Shown piece by piece: positions 47,027-59,564 of a DNA stretch of 64,000 bases (the first letter of the stretch is position 1; the number at the start of each line of letters is the position of its first letter). Source of the DNA: Chondrosia reniformis (Eukaryota > Porifera > Demospongiae > Chondrillida > Chondrillidae); assembly GCA_947172415.1 (NCBI GenBank), contig OX359200.1, positions 560,501 to 624,500 of the forward strand. Reading direction: 5' to 3'. Made by a program: the position numbers and the translations under genes. The notes below the pieces were generated by a model, which was not told the DNA's origin, did no database searches, and saw only the letters and a program-made list of their open reading frames with translations.

Positions 47027-49575
47027 AAACATTAAAGGAATCTCCCCATTCCATAGTAACCTTCTTTTTAGTAAGAGCTGTGAGTGTTTTAACTTTTGAC
47101 TTTTTGACCCAATATTTTTGAAGTATTTTGCTTCTCTCATTTGTAGTCTAAGATCATTATTATATATGTATTTATATACGTATACATAATAAATTTCAAT
47201 GAAGTGATGAAGTTACTATATTATGTCTGCATGTGTATTGCATTGAGTTGTAGTACAAAATATGCATAGACCTTACAGGTCGAAACATCTTTGATTAACC
47301 AAAGTACGTAGTTGCTGCAAGTTCAAGTAATAATTTTCACCACCATTGCTCCACCCCTGCACATAGATTTCTGTATTGGAAGCTATCTCATGTTAGTGGA
47401 GTTGTACATACGTCAACCCTGTTTGAATATGTACAAGATCCAGGACTTACAAGTTGTCTGATTAAGCAAGAAAAAAGATCCTTGAGGTAATGTGAGACAG
47501 TTAATGGCTAATCAGAAGCACTAATTAAAATGTTTTGGTGTCTGGGTATCTATTTTGTAATTCTCATTAGGCCCAACAGAGGCAATATAGAATCCTATAT
47601 ACAATAATTATTTTAATATAATAGAGAATTCTGATAATCTAGATACTAAAATTTTGTAATAAAAGCATTCTTTTGAGATGTATACATTTTTATATACATT
47701 GTTTGAATATATCAAGTTTACCCCATGGCAACATTAATATAATGTTGAAAACACTATAATATCATTAATAAGATGTTGAAAACACTATATATAATTAATA
47801 TCAACTTTACCCCATATATATATTATCACCTTTACCCCATGTATATGGCAACATTGTTTAATATTAATAAGATATTGAAAACACTATCTATTATCAACTT
47901 TACCCCATATATGGCAACATTGTTTAATATTAATAAGATATTGAAAACACTATATATTATCACCTTTACCCCATATATGGCAACATTGTTTAATATTAAT
48001 AAGATGTTGAAAACACTATATATTATCAACTTTACCCCACATTGTTTAATATTAATAAGATGTTGAAAACACTATATATTATCAACTTTACCCCATATAT
48101 GGCAACATTGTTTAATATTAATAAGATGTTGAAAACACTATATATTATACAATGTCTCCATGAATGGAGATGAAGTTGAAACATAAAGTGCTACTGTATG
48201 GGGAAATATACGTATAATATTTTTATATACGTATACTCTCCCCAGCTTTCATTAACAGCCCCTCTCCTCCACTTAGAAAAAGTTGTGTATATAAATCAAA
48301 ATTCTATATTAATTATTGAGAACCAGTTTCTTCATTTTTGTGATGTACATATATAGATGTTAATGATCAAATAACCAGATATATTGTAGTGTCCTTTGCA
48401 TGTTTACTTTAAATTGCATATATAATATGGTTTGTTATACAGATATGCTGTTACATTATGGTAAAAACATATATCCCTACTTATATTGTGTACAAATGTC
48501 TCAGGGTTATAACATATATCAACTGTGCATGCCTGTCAAAATATTTTTAATGATATGCAGGATGTGGGAATAAAGATACACATAACTTGGCATAGTCTAA
48601 AGTCCAAAGGAATGATGTACATATTACACAACTGGTGTATACACATGACCACTGAGGTTAACCTAAAGGATGATTTATAAGCACCTTAATAGAAACTATG
48701 ACATTTATAGGGTAAAGTCCAGAGTCCATACACTGATGATGAATTTTTGATCTTAAAATTAAGCCCCCAACTTTATAAGGTATGTATGTAGACTATAAAG
48801 TTGCCTTCAAGTGCAGCATTTTTTCTCATAACAATATTTCATATATATGTCTAATGTTCACGTATATACTCTCAAGAGCTAGTGGATGTTCAGTGTATGC
48901 TTATATACCTTTAAGTAGAGGCTATATTTATACGTGTCCAAGTATAGCCTGTGCCCCTTAACCACTTTTGGATTGCATTTTACATTTATTGTAGTCCATG
49001 TATGGTCACTCTAATAAGAAAAATAATTATATACTATATATGATGGGGGAGACAGCCAATGCAAGAACTTGCATCATGCACTCTGGTTTTAGAGGTTTGA
49101 TTATAAGGTCTATATGGCACTTTCTACTAAAATGTGTTGAAAAAGAAAGGAAGACCTTCAGTCTAACACAAATGAAAACTGTGAATGGGTGAAGAAATGG
49201 AAGGAAGAAAATGGAAAAGTTGGCTACAATTCCGGAAGTGGAGGAGATAGTTGGGATGAATTAACTTTATAATATAGAGATGTAGGGATAGGAGATTCCA
49301 AGGCTGGATGACAATTAATTCCATTGTAATTTCATTCTCTTCTTTGTCTGCATGTATAAAGTGCTATATTATATCTCTTTAATATCTATATCTTTTCTAT
49401 CTTCTGTATATATGTAGTACAGTACATATATGTGCCGATGAGACCATATACGGGTACATATATACCTACCTATACACAAATCATTTATGAAATTTATATA
49501 TAGTGTATATAGTCTATATCATATAGAACCGCGACCACTATAGGGGGCTTGGTTTTTAATCGCGGATGAACCGTC
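47027..49575. other. Gene-free spacer, unit 5
   Basis: Homologous to the earlier spacers, with the SINE deleted near 48470 and the repeat at 47690-48150 expanded. No conserved ORF. Confidence 0.6.
47690..48150 (+). repeat. ~66-bp tandem repeat, about six units
   Basis: The unit carries AACATTGTTTAATATTAATA, AGATRTTGAAAACACTAT and TATCA.CTTTACCCCA. The period is 66-67 bp, with one unit 11 bp short. One or two diverged units occur in the other spacers, so the expansion is specific to this unit. ORFs through it on both strands are artefacts. Confidence 0.88.
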
Positions 49576-49578
49576 GAC

Positions 49579-49590
49579 GTATATATAAAG
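49579..49590 (+). promoter_or_regulatory. TATA promoter of A5
   Basis: GTATATATAAAG in the same setting as A1 to A4 (CCGTCGAC before, GCTTTGCTAATAGAGAGG and GCTAAG|GTAAGAG after). Confidence 0.62.
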
Positions 49591-50061
49591 CACCTGAGGG
49601 CAAGTGTGCTTTGCTAATAGAGAGGTGGTCGAAAGCTAAGGTAAGAGAAAGTTGCAGAATTGGTAGTATATAAAAGAATATATAGGTAGAGCGCGGGATA
49701 GCAAATTAATGGCCCGACTTTTTTTAGGCTATTTCGCGAGTTCAGAAATTCCTTAAACTCCTATACTTGTTATATTTAACGTGCAGTACCATGGATACCG
49801 TCATTTTGATAAACGTTTTGCCAGAATATGAATCCAGCTAGTGCCCCCTGAAGGAGAATTAAGGGGTGCTTTTATTTAATTTGAAACGATATAATTTATT
49901 TATTTCGGGACGGCGCATGCATCTATATAAATATACGATACAATATACAATTACAGTCATTTATAACTACAATGTTGCATATACAGTATATATAAGGGAA
50001 TTGCAATCCGCAGCAAGTAGTACAAGGTTCAGGTCCTGATTTTAGATTAGAAAGGAACCCA

Positions 50062-51510
50062 ATGGATGCAGCAAAGAAAATCTTTTCAATTGTAAGAATA
50101 TTAATTGCATGTAGTGTTTATATTGTAAGTTATAGCTAGGGTTTCTTTATTTGTATTTGAACCAGGTTACCATACCGACTTTCATTATTTTGCCTTCTTG
50201 TGATATTTTCCATACATTATAATTGGCAACATGTTGTATAGACTGTCATGTGTATGTATATCTATTCACTACATACATGCTTCTGAAATATATATGTCTC
50301 TCTATAGTATATATCATTTATGCTATATTTATAGATTGCTATAGTATGCAGCGCCCTAGCTTTAATAGGATGGATAGTATTTGTTGGAGGCTATGGGTAC
50401 ACTACCACACAAATCAACCCAAAGTAGGTGCAAAACTACATGTGAATGCACAATACATGCAATTTATCTTATGCTAAAATATATGATTTGTATTATACTA
50501 ATATTTGTTGCAGGTTCCTGAATGCAGAAACAAGAGCAGAGCTAGTATACCCCGAATTGGGGAGTGACCCTATCATTGATACTGACTCAAAAACGTACAA
50601 TGCCAACCTTACAGGCGTTCTGCCAGAGCTTGGCATTGGATCTGCTCCATTTTACCTGACGGCAGTCTTATCTCCAATTCTCATTATCATTATGATAGTA
50701 GCTGCCATACTACTATTGGTCATAGGACAAAAGACTATAGTACATCTGCCATTTGCAATAGTTGTATCCTTTCCATGCACCAGGTTAATTGTCTACACTA
50801 TCAAAAAAATAAAATAATTTCTCTTTTGTTATTATATCCTTTGGTATTGTATAGGTCTTGACTGCCTTTTATTTACATAACTTGCACTTTACTAAAATTG
50901 ATCAGTGGGTATAAGTATACCTTAACAAGAGATATCCTAGATAGTCATATTTCTAATGATTGTTATTCCAAGCATTGGAGGCGCCCTTCAACTCATTTCT
51001 GCTACATACCAATTATTCTTAATTACTATTTGGGAGAGTGTTACAGAGAGCAGTAGGTACGAGGGTTACAGGTTTATAGTCGGCCTGCCAACTTATTTCA
51101 ATGCTGTATTAGGAGGTGGAGTATTGGAAATCATTTTTCTGGTATGTATATAAACAGCATATTATAGTAAGAAGCTATGATGAAATTTTTAAATGTTTCA
51201 AGTGTATGGCATAATATAATTAAAATCCCTGTTCTTGTTGTAGTAGGCACACTTAAACCATTCTGTTATAAAACTTCAGAATGATATTTGGATATAAACC
51301 CTGGGTTCAATTCCTAACAATTACTTCTTCCACGACATTTTCTACACTTGTGGTTTAATTATCACTTAAATTATTCATATATGAAGCTATGTATACGTGT
51401 TGATTCTAAATGTACTTCTTATACATATAATACTACTGCAGGGTCTAGCTACCATTTTTCTGATGCTAGCATACATATTGAGGGAATCGGATTCTTACTC
51501 TAAAATGTGA
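50062..51510 (+). CDS. Four-pass membrane protein, array copy A5
   Basis: Five exons, 204 aa: 50062-50091 (MDAAKKIFSI), 50335-50423, 50514-50739, 50941-51141, 51442-51510. Approximate topology: TM1 residues 11-32; loop 1 33-85 with N71LT; TM2 86-111; TM3 116-138; loop 2 139-170 (FLITIWESVTESSRYEGYRF); TM4 172-195; tail ESDSYSKM. Exon 3 carries the LPELGIGSAPFY variant, shared with the broken type-B genes rather than with A3 and A4, which suggests gene conversion between types. Intact. Confidence 0.76.
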
Positions 51511-53430
51511 AGCTTTCAACCATTTCTCAACAAGGAATACAGTAGTGAATACAAAATTGCTGTGAACCTTATTATAGGATATAGTATAGTATAGGATGTA
51601 GAAATTGCTAAACTTTACTTATAAGTCTCCCTGTAACTCTACCAAATGAGCTATAATCAAGCTATGTACAACTTGCCAATGGTGCCAACATTCACAGACA
51701 TATATGTAAAGTAGTTTGAAGACTAGATCGATGAATACACAATTATATGTATGCTACATAAGAGATATGTACATATAAGACTATTACATACATGTATACA
51801 TATACATATAGAATTCCAATACATACATATCCAAACTTAAATATTTTGGTGAGAGATAAGGCAAACTTAAGTAGACATCAAAATTTCTAAAAGTCACTGG
51901 AAATGTTTCATACATGCATGTCTGTGAATGCTGACGAGTTTAGGCTTCATATTACATTCATCAGCAAGTCACTGCATATACGAAGAGTGATACATCACTT
52001 CCAAGAGCCTATCAAACTTCAAAGAATACATTGATTAGGCCAAGGATTCACAGAAGATTAAGATAATGAAAAGACAGGATCACTGATGAAGAGTGGAATT
52101 CCCAGAAACGGCTGTCTGACCCAGTGGAGAAGAAGATGAAAGAAGGGAAAAGAAGGAAGAAAAGGCCCCTGTATCCTCATCCAAAGCTCTCTTCAGGTTT
52201 AGTTCCCCTATAGGCTCTTTTACAGAATAGGCATATAGCATGTAGGCTAATGGTATCTTAGATTCTTCATTGATCAATACATTATGTATAGATTGAATAT
52301 GATGCCATGGTTAAAGATAGGGCAAATCTAAGTATCCATGCATATATTGTATATTGTAAATTGAAAACAATTGACAGAAATAAGCATAACAATAAGAATA
52401 TAAGAATAAGAATTGTTTTATACAATTACAAGAATGATGACTATTTATAACAATAATAATATTAACTACAATTCTATAATAAAAATTCAAACATTCTTTT
52501 TCTTTTTTTCAGTGGAGGACTATTGCATGAATATACACTTACAAACAGTCTGTAGCTCATCTATAATCCATGCACTGTATATGTACAGTCATATAATATG
52601 CATGCACAAAAAATCAAGAAAAAGACCACGATTCCTAGTGTCAGTGATGAAGGATGCAGCTGTCTAGTCCAGTGCATGGAGAAGAAGAGAATAAGAAGAA
52701 TAAACCTCTTGTATCCTCATCTAAAGCTCTCACTAGGTTTAGTTCCTATAGGCCTTTATTCTAAAGTATAGATGTATAGCTGAGCATGTAAAAATGGTGG
52801 TGGTATATTTATTCATGTGGGTGTGTATAGTCAATCTTTACAGTCATATACTGTACATGTGTATCTCCCTGCATGACATACAAACATCAAGGCTGGTTCT
52901 TTTTTTAAATATATAATATGTGGGACCTATACAAGGTTTATTAGGTGTGAATACTAAATATATGCTAAAGTGTAAGCTTTGTAAAGAGGAACGGAAGGAT
53001 CTCTTCTCATAGTTGTGAACATATAAACATATAATTCAATATACATATATATAATTCAACCTTAAATTATATTAAAAAATCCTTTTATTTTCTATAATAA
53101 TTCAGGCTATATATATAGTGACAAATAATAAGTCAATTAACTTATACATGGCTGGTCAATTAAAACTTTGATTTTCTGTATAACGATTGTCACCATGCAT
53201 ATAAAGGATTTGAGAGCATTTGATTTCAGAAGTCATTGTTTATTGGCATATATATAAAAAGCAATGAATCAATTTATAATACTGTATTAATTGTTATTGT
53301 ATTATAACATTATAGAAAGCTTAATTCAGTAAATGACATCATGTATGTATACGTATGTATTTGAGTTATACTTTATGCATATATTATATTTAATTATATA
53401 ACTTGCGTATATTCACCGCACAGGGGTCAA
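51511..53430. other. Gene-free region between A5 and B
   Basis: Repeat remnants like 22925-24030, a 240-bp element copy and, at about 52600-52760, a worn second copy (GTCAGTGATGAAGGATG). From about 52790 to 53400 I see only AT-rich sequence without motifs. Confidence 0.55.
52036..52267 (+). mobile_element. Hammerhead-bearing element, paralogous insertion in unit 5
   Basis: Same insertion site as at 23433 (CATTGAT on both sides), so it was copied with the segment. The core at 52075-52127 keeps CTGATGA, GAAAC, GGCT-GTC and TGACCC. Stem II is weakened (GAG opposite CCC). Confidence 0.6.
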
Positions 53431-53442
53431 TGTATATAAAGT
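53431..53442 (+). promoter_or_regulatory. TATA promoter of the type-B gene
   Basis: TGTATATAAAGT, followed ~30 bp later by a diverged leader (GCTTTTATTGATAGAGC) and a likely donor TTG|GTGAGTG. The upstream CCGTCGACG block of type A is not kept. Confidence 0.55.
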
Positions 53443-53812
53443 ACCTGAGGAGAGTGCATGCTTTTATTGATAGAGCTGTGAGCTCGCGAGGTATAGTGGT
53501 AGAAAGTTGGTGAGTGAAAATTGCATGCAGTTGCTTTTAAAATATTATGTAGTATACAGATCCAGCAAGGATATTTTCAGATCTATATTAATAAGAGCTA
53601 CTTTTAAATCGTATAATCTTATGTATTTTATAAGCCGAATGGTAAAAGCTGCTGGTTAGTTAAATCGAAATGGTTAATTACATACTAATATATAATCTGC
53701 AGTCTTTCAGAGAAGACAAATTAAGTTTAAGCTTATCAAGTATGGTTCATCTTTATACTCTTTTGAACGTCTAATTAGTTTGGTCTCTTGAGAACAATTG
53801 CAATCCACAAAA

Positions 53813-53891
53813 ATGATTGAACCAATGGATACAGTAAAGAAGGTCTTTCCAATTGTAAGGATATATGCATGGTCAATTGAGATTATGCATT

Positions 53892-53922
<31 letters not shown>

Positions 53923-55412
53923 CTTTAATCACAAATTTGCATAAATTTCCACTTGCATTCATGCATCACCTGCATATGCATGTTATATATATTCTGTTCA
54001 TAGACATCGATATCATTTTATATACAACTATTATATATTATATATGTATAATAGGCAAGATTCAATATTTTTTATAGCAATATTCATGCATAATAATACA
54101 TTCACGATATGTGTTGTATATATATTATTTAGGTTGCTATAGTATGCAGTGCCCTAGCTATAATAGGATGGATAGTATTTGTTGGAGGCTATGGGTACAC
54201 TACCACACAAATCAACCCAAGGTATGTAAATTAATGTAATTATAAATTCCATATAAATTTATAATTACATGCATTTCCACTCATTACTTTATTAATCAGC
54301 TATACTCTGATCTAGTATAAGAGGGAAACATGAATGGAGCATTCCCAGATGATATTTCATACTTTGCCTCTTTATGATGATGTATGATGTTTGAAAATTG
54401 TTTTTGATTATCATTTCAACTATTCATGTGCTTGCATCAAAATAAAAAATATATAACTTTTTTATTTGTAGATTAACTTCAGAAGAGAGACAAAAACAAG
54501 TTTATGCTGATGTTACGTCTACTCCCATCATTGATCGAGAAGGAAAAGTATTTGATGCAAACCTAACAGGCTATGTACCAGAGGTTGGCACAGCAGCTGC
54601 TCCATTTTACCTGACGGCAGTCTTATCTCCCATTCTCAGCATCATTATGATAGTAGCTGCCATACTACTATTGGTCATAGGACAAAAGACTATGGTACAT
54701 CTGCCATTTGCAATAGTTGTATCCTTTGAGTCCTCAATTAGCACTAATTTAATTATCAGGAGGTTCACTAATTGAAACAAAAATAATACCTTAACTAGAA
54801 TTATCCTAGATTGTCATACTTTTAATGGTTATCATTCCAAACATTGGAGCTGCTCTTCACACCATTTCCAATGCATACAATAACTACTTAGTGCAAAAGA
54901 TGGAGTCAATTATGACAGATTTTTCGGGTTATACAATTATAGTCAACCCACCGAGCTATTTCAATGCAATAACAGCAGGTGGTGTGTTGGAACTCCTATT
55001 TCTGGTATGTATATATGTGAATATATTGACTTGGCTAACCCCTCCCATTAAGAGTACTTATTAAAATGGAGACTATATAGATTGAGCATTACTGTGACAA
55101 TTGTAGTTCAGTGGCAAAGCACTGGTAGTCAAAACAGCCATCCTGGGTTGACTTCCAGCAGTTGCTTCTTTCTTGCTTTTTTCCTTTTCATGAGGTTGAT
55201 TTCTTAGGGTCAATTTGATTATATGCTATAGCTATTAAATTGTGTATATAGGAAGAATTATACACAATATGTATACAAAATACATATAGAAAGGTTTTAA
55301 TTTGTTGTCCAATGATTTCGTTGTTATGTTACTGCAGGATATAGCTACCATTTTTCTGATACTCGCTTACATATTGAGCGAAATGGATTCTGCAGCATCA
55401 TACGCTAAATAA
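53813..55412 (+). CDS. Four-pass membrane protein, type B, intact
   Basis: Five exons: 53813-53854, 54133-54221, 54472-54694, 54810-55004, 55338-55412, giving 207 aa from the ATG at 53813 (MIEPMDTVKK). The type-A start corresponds to the second Met at 53825. It shares TM1 with type A (VAIVCSALAIIGWIVFVGG) almost base for base, but loop 1 is different (LTSEERQKQVYADVTSTPII) before the shared NLTG. TM3 is IVILLMVIIPNIGAAL, loop 2 YLVQKMESIMTDFSGYTI, and the tail SEMDSAASYAK. The near-identity in exon 2 and in the TM2 end against divergence elsewhere suggests patchwork gene conversion with type A. Function unknown. Confidence 0.74.
55081..55190 (+). mobile_element. tRNA-derived SINE, intron 4 of type B
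   Basis: TAGTTCAGTGGCAAAGCACTGG, B-box-like GGTTGACTTCC, then CAGCAGTTGCTTCTTTCTTG. Same insertion as at 36970, so it predates the B duplications. Confidence 0.58.
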
Positions 55413-55649
55413 AACTTTCAAACATTTCTCAAAATGGAAAATATGCATACAATAGTGAATGTAGAATAGTTTCAAGTGTGAACTTCATTATCGGATAGGC
55501 TTTTGAACTAGGATGTAAAAAAATTACACTTTAATATATACCTTAACTGATTTTGTTACCTTTAGATGTATTGATGTACTTATAATAATAATAATATTGA
55601 TGATAAAAATATTATAAATACTAGTAGCCACGCCCCCGTACCATAATGG

Positions 55650-58600
55650 ATGACGAGTGTAATTTCAAGGCTGGAGTTAGATGCACGGTCGAGTGGCTTT
55701 GAGGCCGAGTCTGGCTTGAGAGAGGTTCCGTCACTTGATATGACGGTCACCGTAGATGAGGTCTTGTCAGAAACTGGCGAGTTGGGTTGGTCTCAAAAGA
55801 AATTCTTCTTTATAGTTGGCATCATCTCGGTATTGAGTGGAATGGTCATTCTAGCCTCAACTTTCACAGAGTTCACTCCAGAGTGGAAATGCGTTGATGT
55901 AAACACTAAGCAAGTTATAGCGCTAGAAACGGACGAAAAGTGTAATCACTTCGACGAAGGAAGTTGTTCAACTGAGTTTGGTGACGTTCACGAAACTGTA
56001 GTCTCAGAGGTGGGTTGAGACTGTAGTCTGAGAGGTGGGTTGAGACTGTAGTCTGAGAGGTGGGTTGAGACTGTAGTCTGAGAGGTGGGTTGAGACTGTA
56101 GTCTGAGAGGTGGGTTGAGACTGTAGTCTCAGAGGTGGGTTGAGACTGTAGTCTGAGAGGTGGGTTGAGACTGTAGTCTGAGAGGTGGGTTGAGACTGTA
56201 GTCTGAGAGGTGGGTTGAGACTGTAGTCTGAGAGGTGGGTTGAGACTGTAGTCTGAGAGGTGGGTTATTTCAGCCAACCTTTCAGAGTTATTTAGTTAAT
56301 CCTTTATTTATCCACCTTTTATACAACCATACATTAAGATTGCAATTAGTTTTAATAGCCTATATCGAATATCTATGATGACAGCACACCTCGATTGGTC
56401 AATATTAATTGTGTCCTATTGTATCAAATGTTTTCTTACGCGTTTACCTCTGATTTTTCAGTTATTTTAATGCATTTCAGTCATCCTAATCCTTGTATAC
56501 CACATTTTCCCCTTTTAAAATGTACAGTGCTACATGTACATGTACGTATGCATATACTTTCCTAGCAGTAGATGTACCTTTTGAAACTGATAATTATTCA
56601 AATTAGCTCATTGCTTAGCAACCTCTCTCCTGTTGACTTTCATTGCTTCTTCTCTGTAGTGGAGTTTGGTGTGTCGCCAGTCTTATTTGGCTAGATTGCC
56701 TCAAACTGCATTCTTTCTGGGAACAACACTCAGTAATTTCATAGTGGGCCCAGTTGGTGACAAATATGGCCGCAAGTTTCTGCTGGTCTGGAGTTTGAGA
56801 CTAATATTCGTCCTCTTGATAATCTGTGCCCTCTCAACAAACCTTCACATCTACATAGGTTTGAAGTTCTTGATGGGGTTCTGTAAGCAAGGTATTTCTC
56901 TATCCTCCACCATCTTGTTGTTTGAGTTGATGGGTCCCAAACATCGAAGTGCTGCACTGATATACTCAAATATCCCTTTCTCTTTCGGTGGAGGACTCTT
57001 GACCGTTTTAGCATACTTTCTAAGCAGTTGGAGGTGGCTACTTCTGGTAACATCAGCTGCTTATGTTCTGACTTTTATTTCACTAATGTGAGTTGTCTGT
57101 ACATGAATATTCAAAGTTATTATCCAGTTGGTGGGTCATGTTAACCAGTTGTCCTTCTTGTGTTTTTACTATACCATCTTGTTTATATAGTGTATTGTTT
57201 AGCCAGAAATATTAGCTAGAATAGTTGGAATGCTGGAATTTTGATATTTGGCAAGTTCTGGATTAGGCTATTTGGATAAATCATTGATTAGTTTACTCCA
57301 AAATGATTGGGTAGTTCAAAATTTGACAATTAGCTCACTTAACAGCCTAACAACCAAATTGAATTATCTGCCAACAGTTCCAGCTATATTCGGTGACCAT
57401 ATAAAGATATAGAAAATATGGACCTTCAAAAGGTCTCTCTAGGATTGTCTTATCGTAATCCTTAAACCACAATCCCATTTCTATTTCATAAGATAATCCC
57501 TTTTCTATTTCACAAGATACATACCTGAATCTCCAAGTTGGCTAATGGTTAACAACAAACCCGAGCAAGCCATGCAGGTACTGAGAGGGATTGCCGATGA
57601 TAACAGAGTTGCCCTGCAGTCCATCAAACTGGCTGGGACTGAGAGGAAGATGGATAACTCAAAGGGTTTCTTGAGTCTCTTTAGCTTCCCCAAAATAGCA
57701 AAACAGACAGTTATACTCCTCTTGTGTTGGTAAGGAAGCTGTGGGCAGTTGAGGACTAGTGAGGACTAGTTCCCCCAATGAGTAGTTCAGGTTTATTAAG
57801 TGCTCTTTGTGCATGTAGGTTTGCTGCCTGCTTATCATACTATGGGGTCTCCTTTGCTCTGGGGGACAACCTCGGTGGAAATAGATATGTTAACTTCTTA
57901 CTTGGAACTTTGGTTGAAATACCATCAGTTTGCATTACAGATTACATTTCTAAAAAGTAAGCTAGTTTTTGATATTCTAAATAACAGTGCTTGCAAAAAA
58001 TGATACAAAATACTATTGAATGGGTGGTATGAAAATTGAAGCAATACCATGGTTAACCAGATGCCCAGGGTCACTGATGAAGGGTGGAATTCCCAAAACA
58101 GCTGTCTGGCCCAGTTGAGAAGAAGAAGAGGAAAACTCTTGTATCCTCATCCAAAACTCTCACCAGGTTTAGTTCCCTATAGGCCTTTTACTCTAAAAAT
58201 AGATGTAGCAGATTATTCATGTTTACATATCTTTACAATTTAACAACTACATTTTTGTTTATTTTTTAAAAGCTTAGTTTCCTCTGTCTTGCAGGCACGG
58301 CTCAAAGTATGCCTTCTCTCGATTTCTAATCTCCTCTGGGATATGTCTTATGAGCAGTTACATAATATCTGATTTACTGTCCTTGATTGACCAATCACTT
58401 GCAGTCTACAGTAAAGTAGGTTTTGCAATACTGGGAAAGTTCAGTGTCGCAGCTGCCTACAATATGGCCTACCCCTATACTTCAGAGCTGTACCCTACAG
58501 AAGTCCGGTAAGAGCTCCCCATACTGTTTAAGTAGTATGTTTTGTGGGTTATAGTGGTAGGATATTCTGTGATGGATTCATGTGCTGGGTTATATAAGTA

Positions 58601-59564
58601 TCTCCAATATAATAAAATTGTTAGATCAGTTCTGTGAAGTATTGTGTAATAATATCAACAAGTTGTGCAAGACACTCTTAAAAGGCAGCCTCCTGCTTGT
58701 GTAATAGGCAACCCTGTATGTGTTTGTAGTCAATTGGAGTGAGCTTAATATTGTATGTGAAGCTGTCAACAGGTAGGTGAATATATACGTACGAGCATAG
58801 TCTGACACACCGTCCAATACTCTGTTATTACAGGCTTGTGTTGCCTTGGCATTACTGCAAGCCTCTTTTCTCTAAGATTACATGTGATTACTCGTGTCTG
58901 TCCGTACAGTACATGAGTACATTCCAATATATAGGAATATAGGCTTGAGTGCAGTATCCATTGCTGGAAGACTGGGTGGCATTCTCTCCCCCTTTGTGTT
59001 GGTAAGCTTGTGTGACTGAGTTGTAGTGTGAAATGTACATGTAATGTATCATAATATCTACCATACACTCTCAGACCTCTCAACTCACATGATTCTGTTG
59101 TGTGTCACACAATTTGAAAAAAAAATGCCAGACCAATAATAGACCCAATCTCACTACAGCCTTCAGTGCCAAGTTGAGAGGTCTGTATACTCTGAGTAGA
59201 GATGTCCAAAAAACATGGCCGCCCTATTCAATGTATTATCAATTATCATCTTATAAATCAACAATGAACCAATTTTTGGTTACATCTATTATTAAAGATA
59301 GGTTAGAGAGATTTATACACCAGAATATAGATATGTAGCTTGCTGGCAAATGTATGTTCAACTTGAACTGATCTAGCTGGCCGGCATGTACAGCAAATCT
59401 TCTGTGGTATTTTTCTACTTTTTCTTCAGATGGCTGACAACTTAGTTCTGCCTATTTGTGGAATGGGAGTGCTTGTGATCTGTGGTGGTATATGTACACT
59501 GTTTCTCCCTGAAACAAAGGACCAACCAACTCCCCAAACACTTGAAGAAATTCAAATTAGCTAA
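55650..59564 (+). CDS. SLC22-type organic ion transporter
   Basis: Major-facilitator carrier of the SLC22 family (organic cation, carnitine or anion transport across the plasma membrane); the substrate cannot be told. Seven exons splice to 516 aa, a usual length: 55650-56009, 56660-57087, 57517-57729, 57819-57956, 58295-58507, 58935-59001, 59430-59564. Landmarks: TM1 (KKFFFIVGIISVLSGMVI), a short cysteine-bearing outer loop, ETVVSE|WSLVC over the exon 1/2 join, MFS motif GPVGDKYGRKF, PESPSWL, the half-two segment GVSFALGDNLGGNRYVNF, ELYPTEVR, and the C-terminal LPETKDQPTPQTLEEIQ. Intron 1 opens with an array of donor repeats; intron 4 has a 240-bp hammerhead-like element in sense. No lesions seen. 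Confidence 0.92.
56010..56266 (+). repeat. 25-bp donor-unit minisatellite at the exon 1 donor of the SLC22 gene
   Basis: Exon 1 ends GTAGTCTCAGAG|GTGGGTTGAG. The unit ACTGTAGTCTGAGAGGTGGG plus TTGAG then repeats, giving eleven GAG|GTGGGTT donor-like sites at an exact 25-bp spacing (56010 to 56260). Each unit copies ~14 exon bases plus the donor. Only the first site keeps the frame into the next exon; later ones would add a TGA. A TATTTCAG follows the last unit, but the exon 2 acceptor that fits is at 56659. Confidence 0.95.
58050..58205 (+). mobile_element. Hammerhead-like element in sense, intron 4 of the SLC22 gene
   Basis: GGGTCA-CTGATGA-AGGG/CCC is kept but the next box reads AAAAC in place of GAAAC; AGCT-GTC-TGGCCC follows. 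It ends in GTTTAGTTCCCTATAGGCC. It is the only copy in the sense strand of an intact host gene, and its core is probably dead. Confidence 0.5.
59060..59205. repeat. MITE-like inverted repeat in the last SLC22 intron
   Basis: CTCTCAGACCTCTCAACT near 59069 and AGTTGAGAGGTCTGTATACT near 59171 are inverted with one small interruption. The ~85 bp between are unremarkable. No coding capacity. Confidence 0.5.

Noticed and set aside
47773-48066. ORFs on both strands through the 66-bp repeats
   Set aside because: Repeat artefact; AT-rich low-complexity protein.
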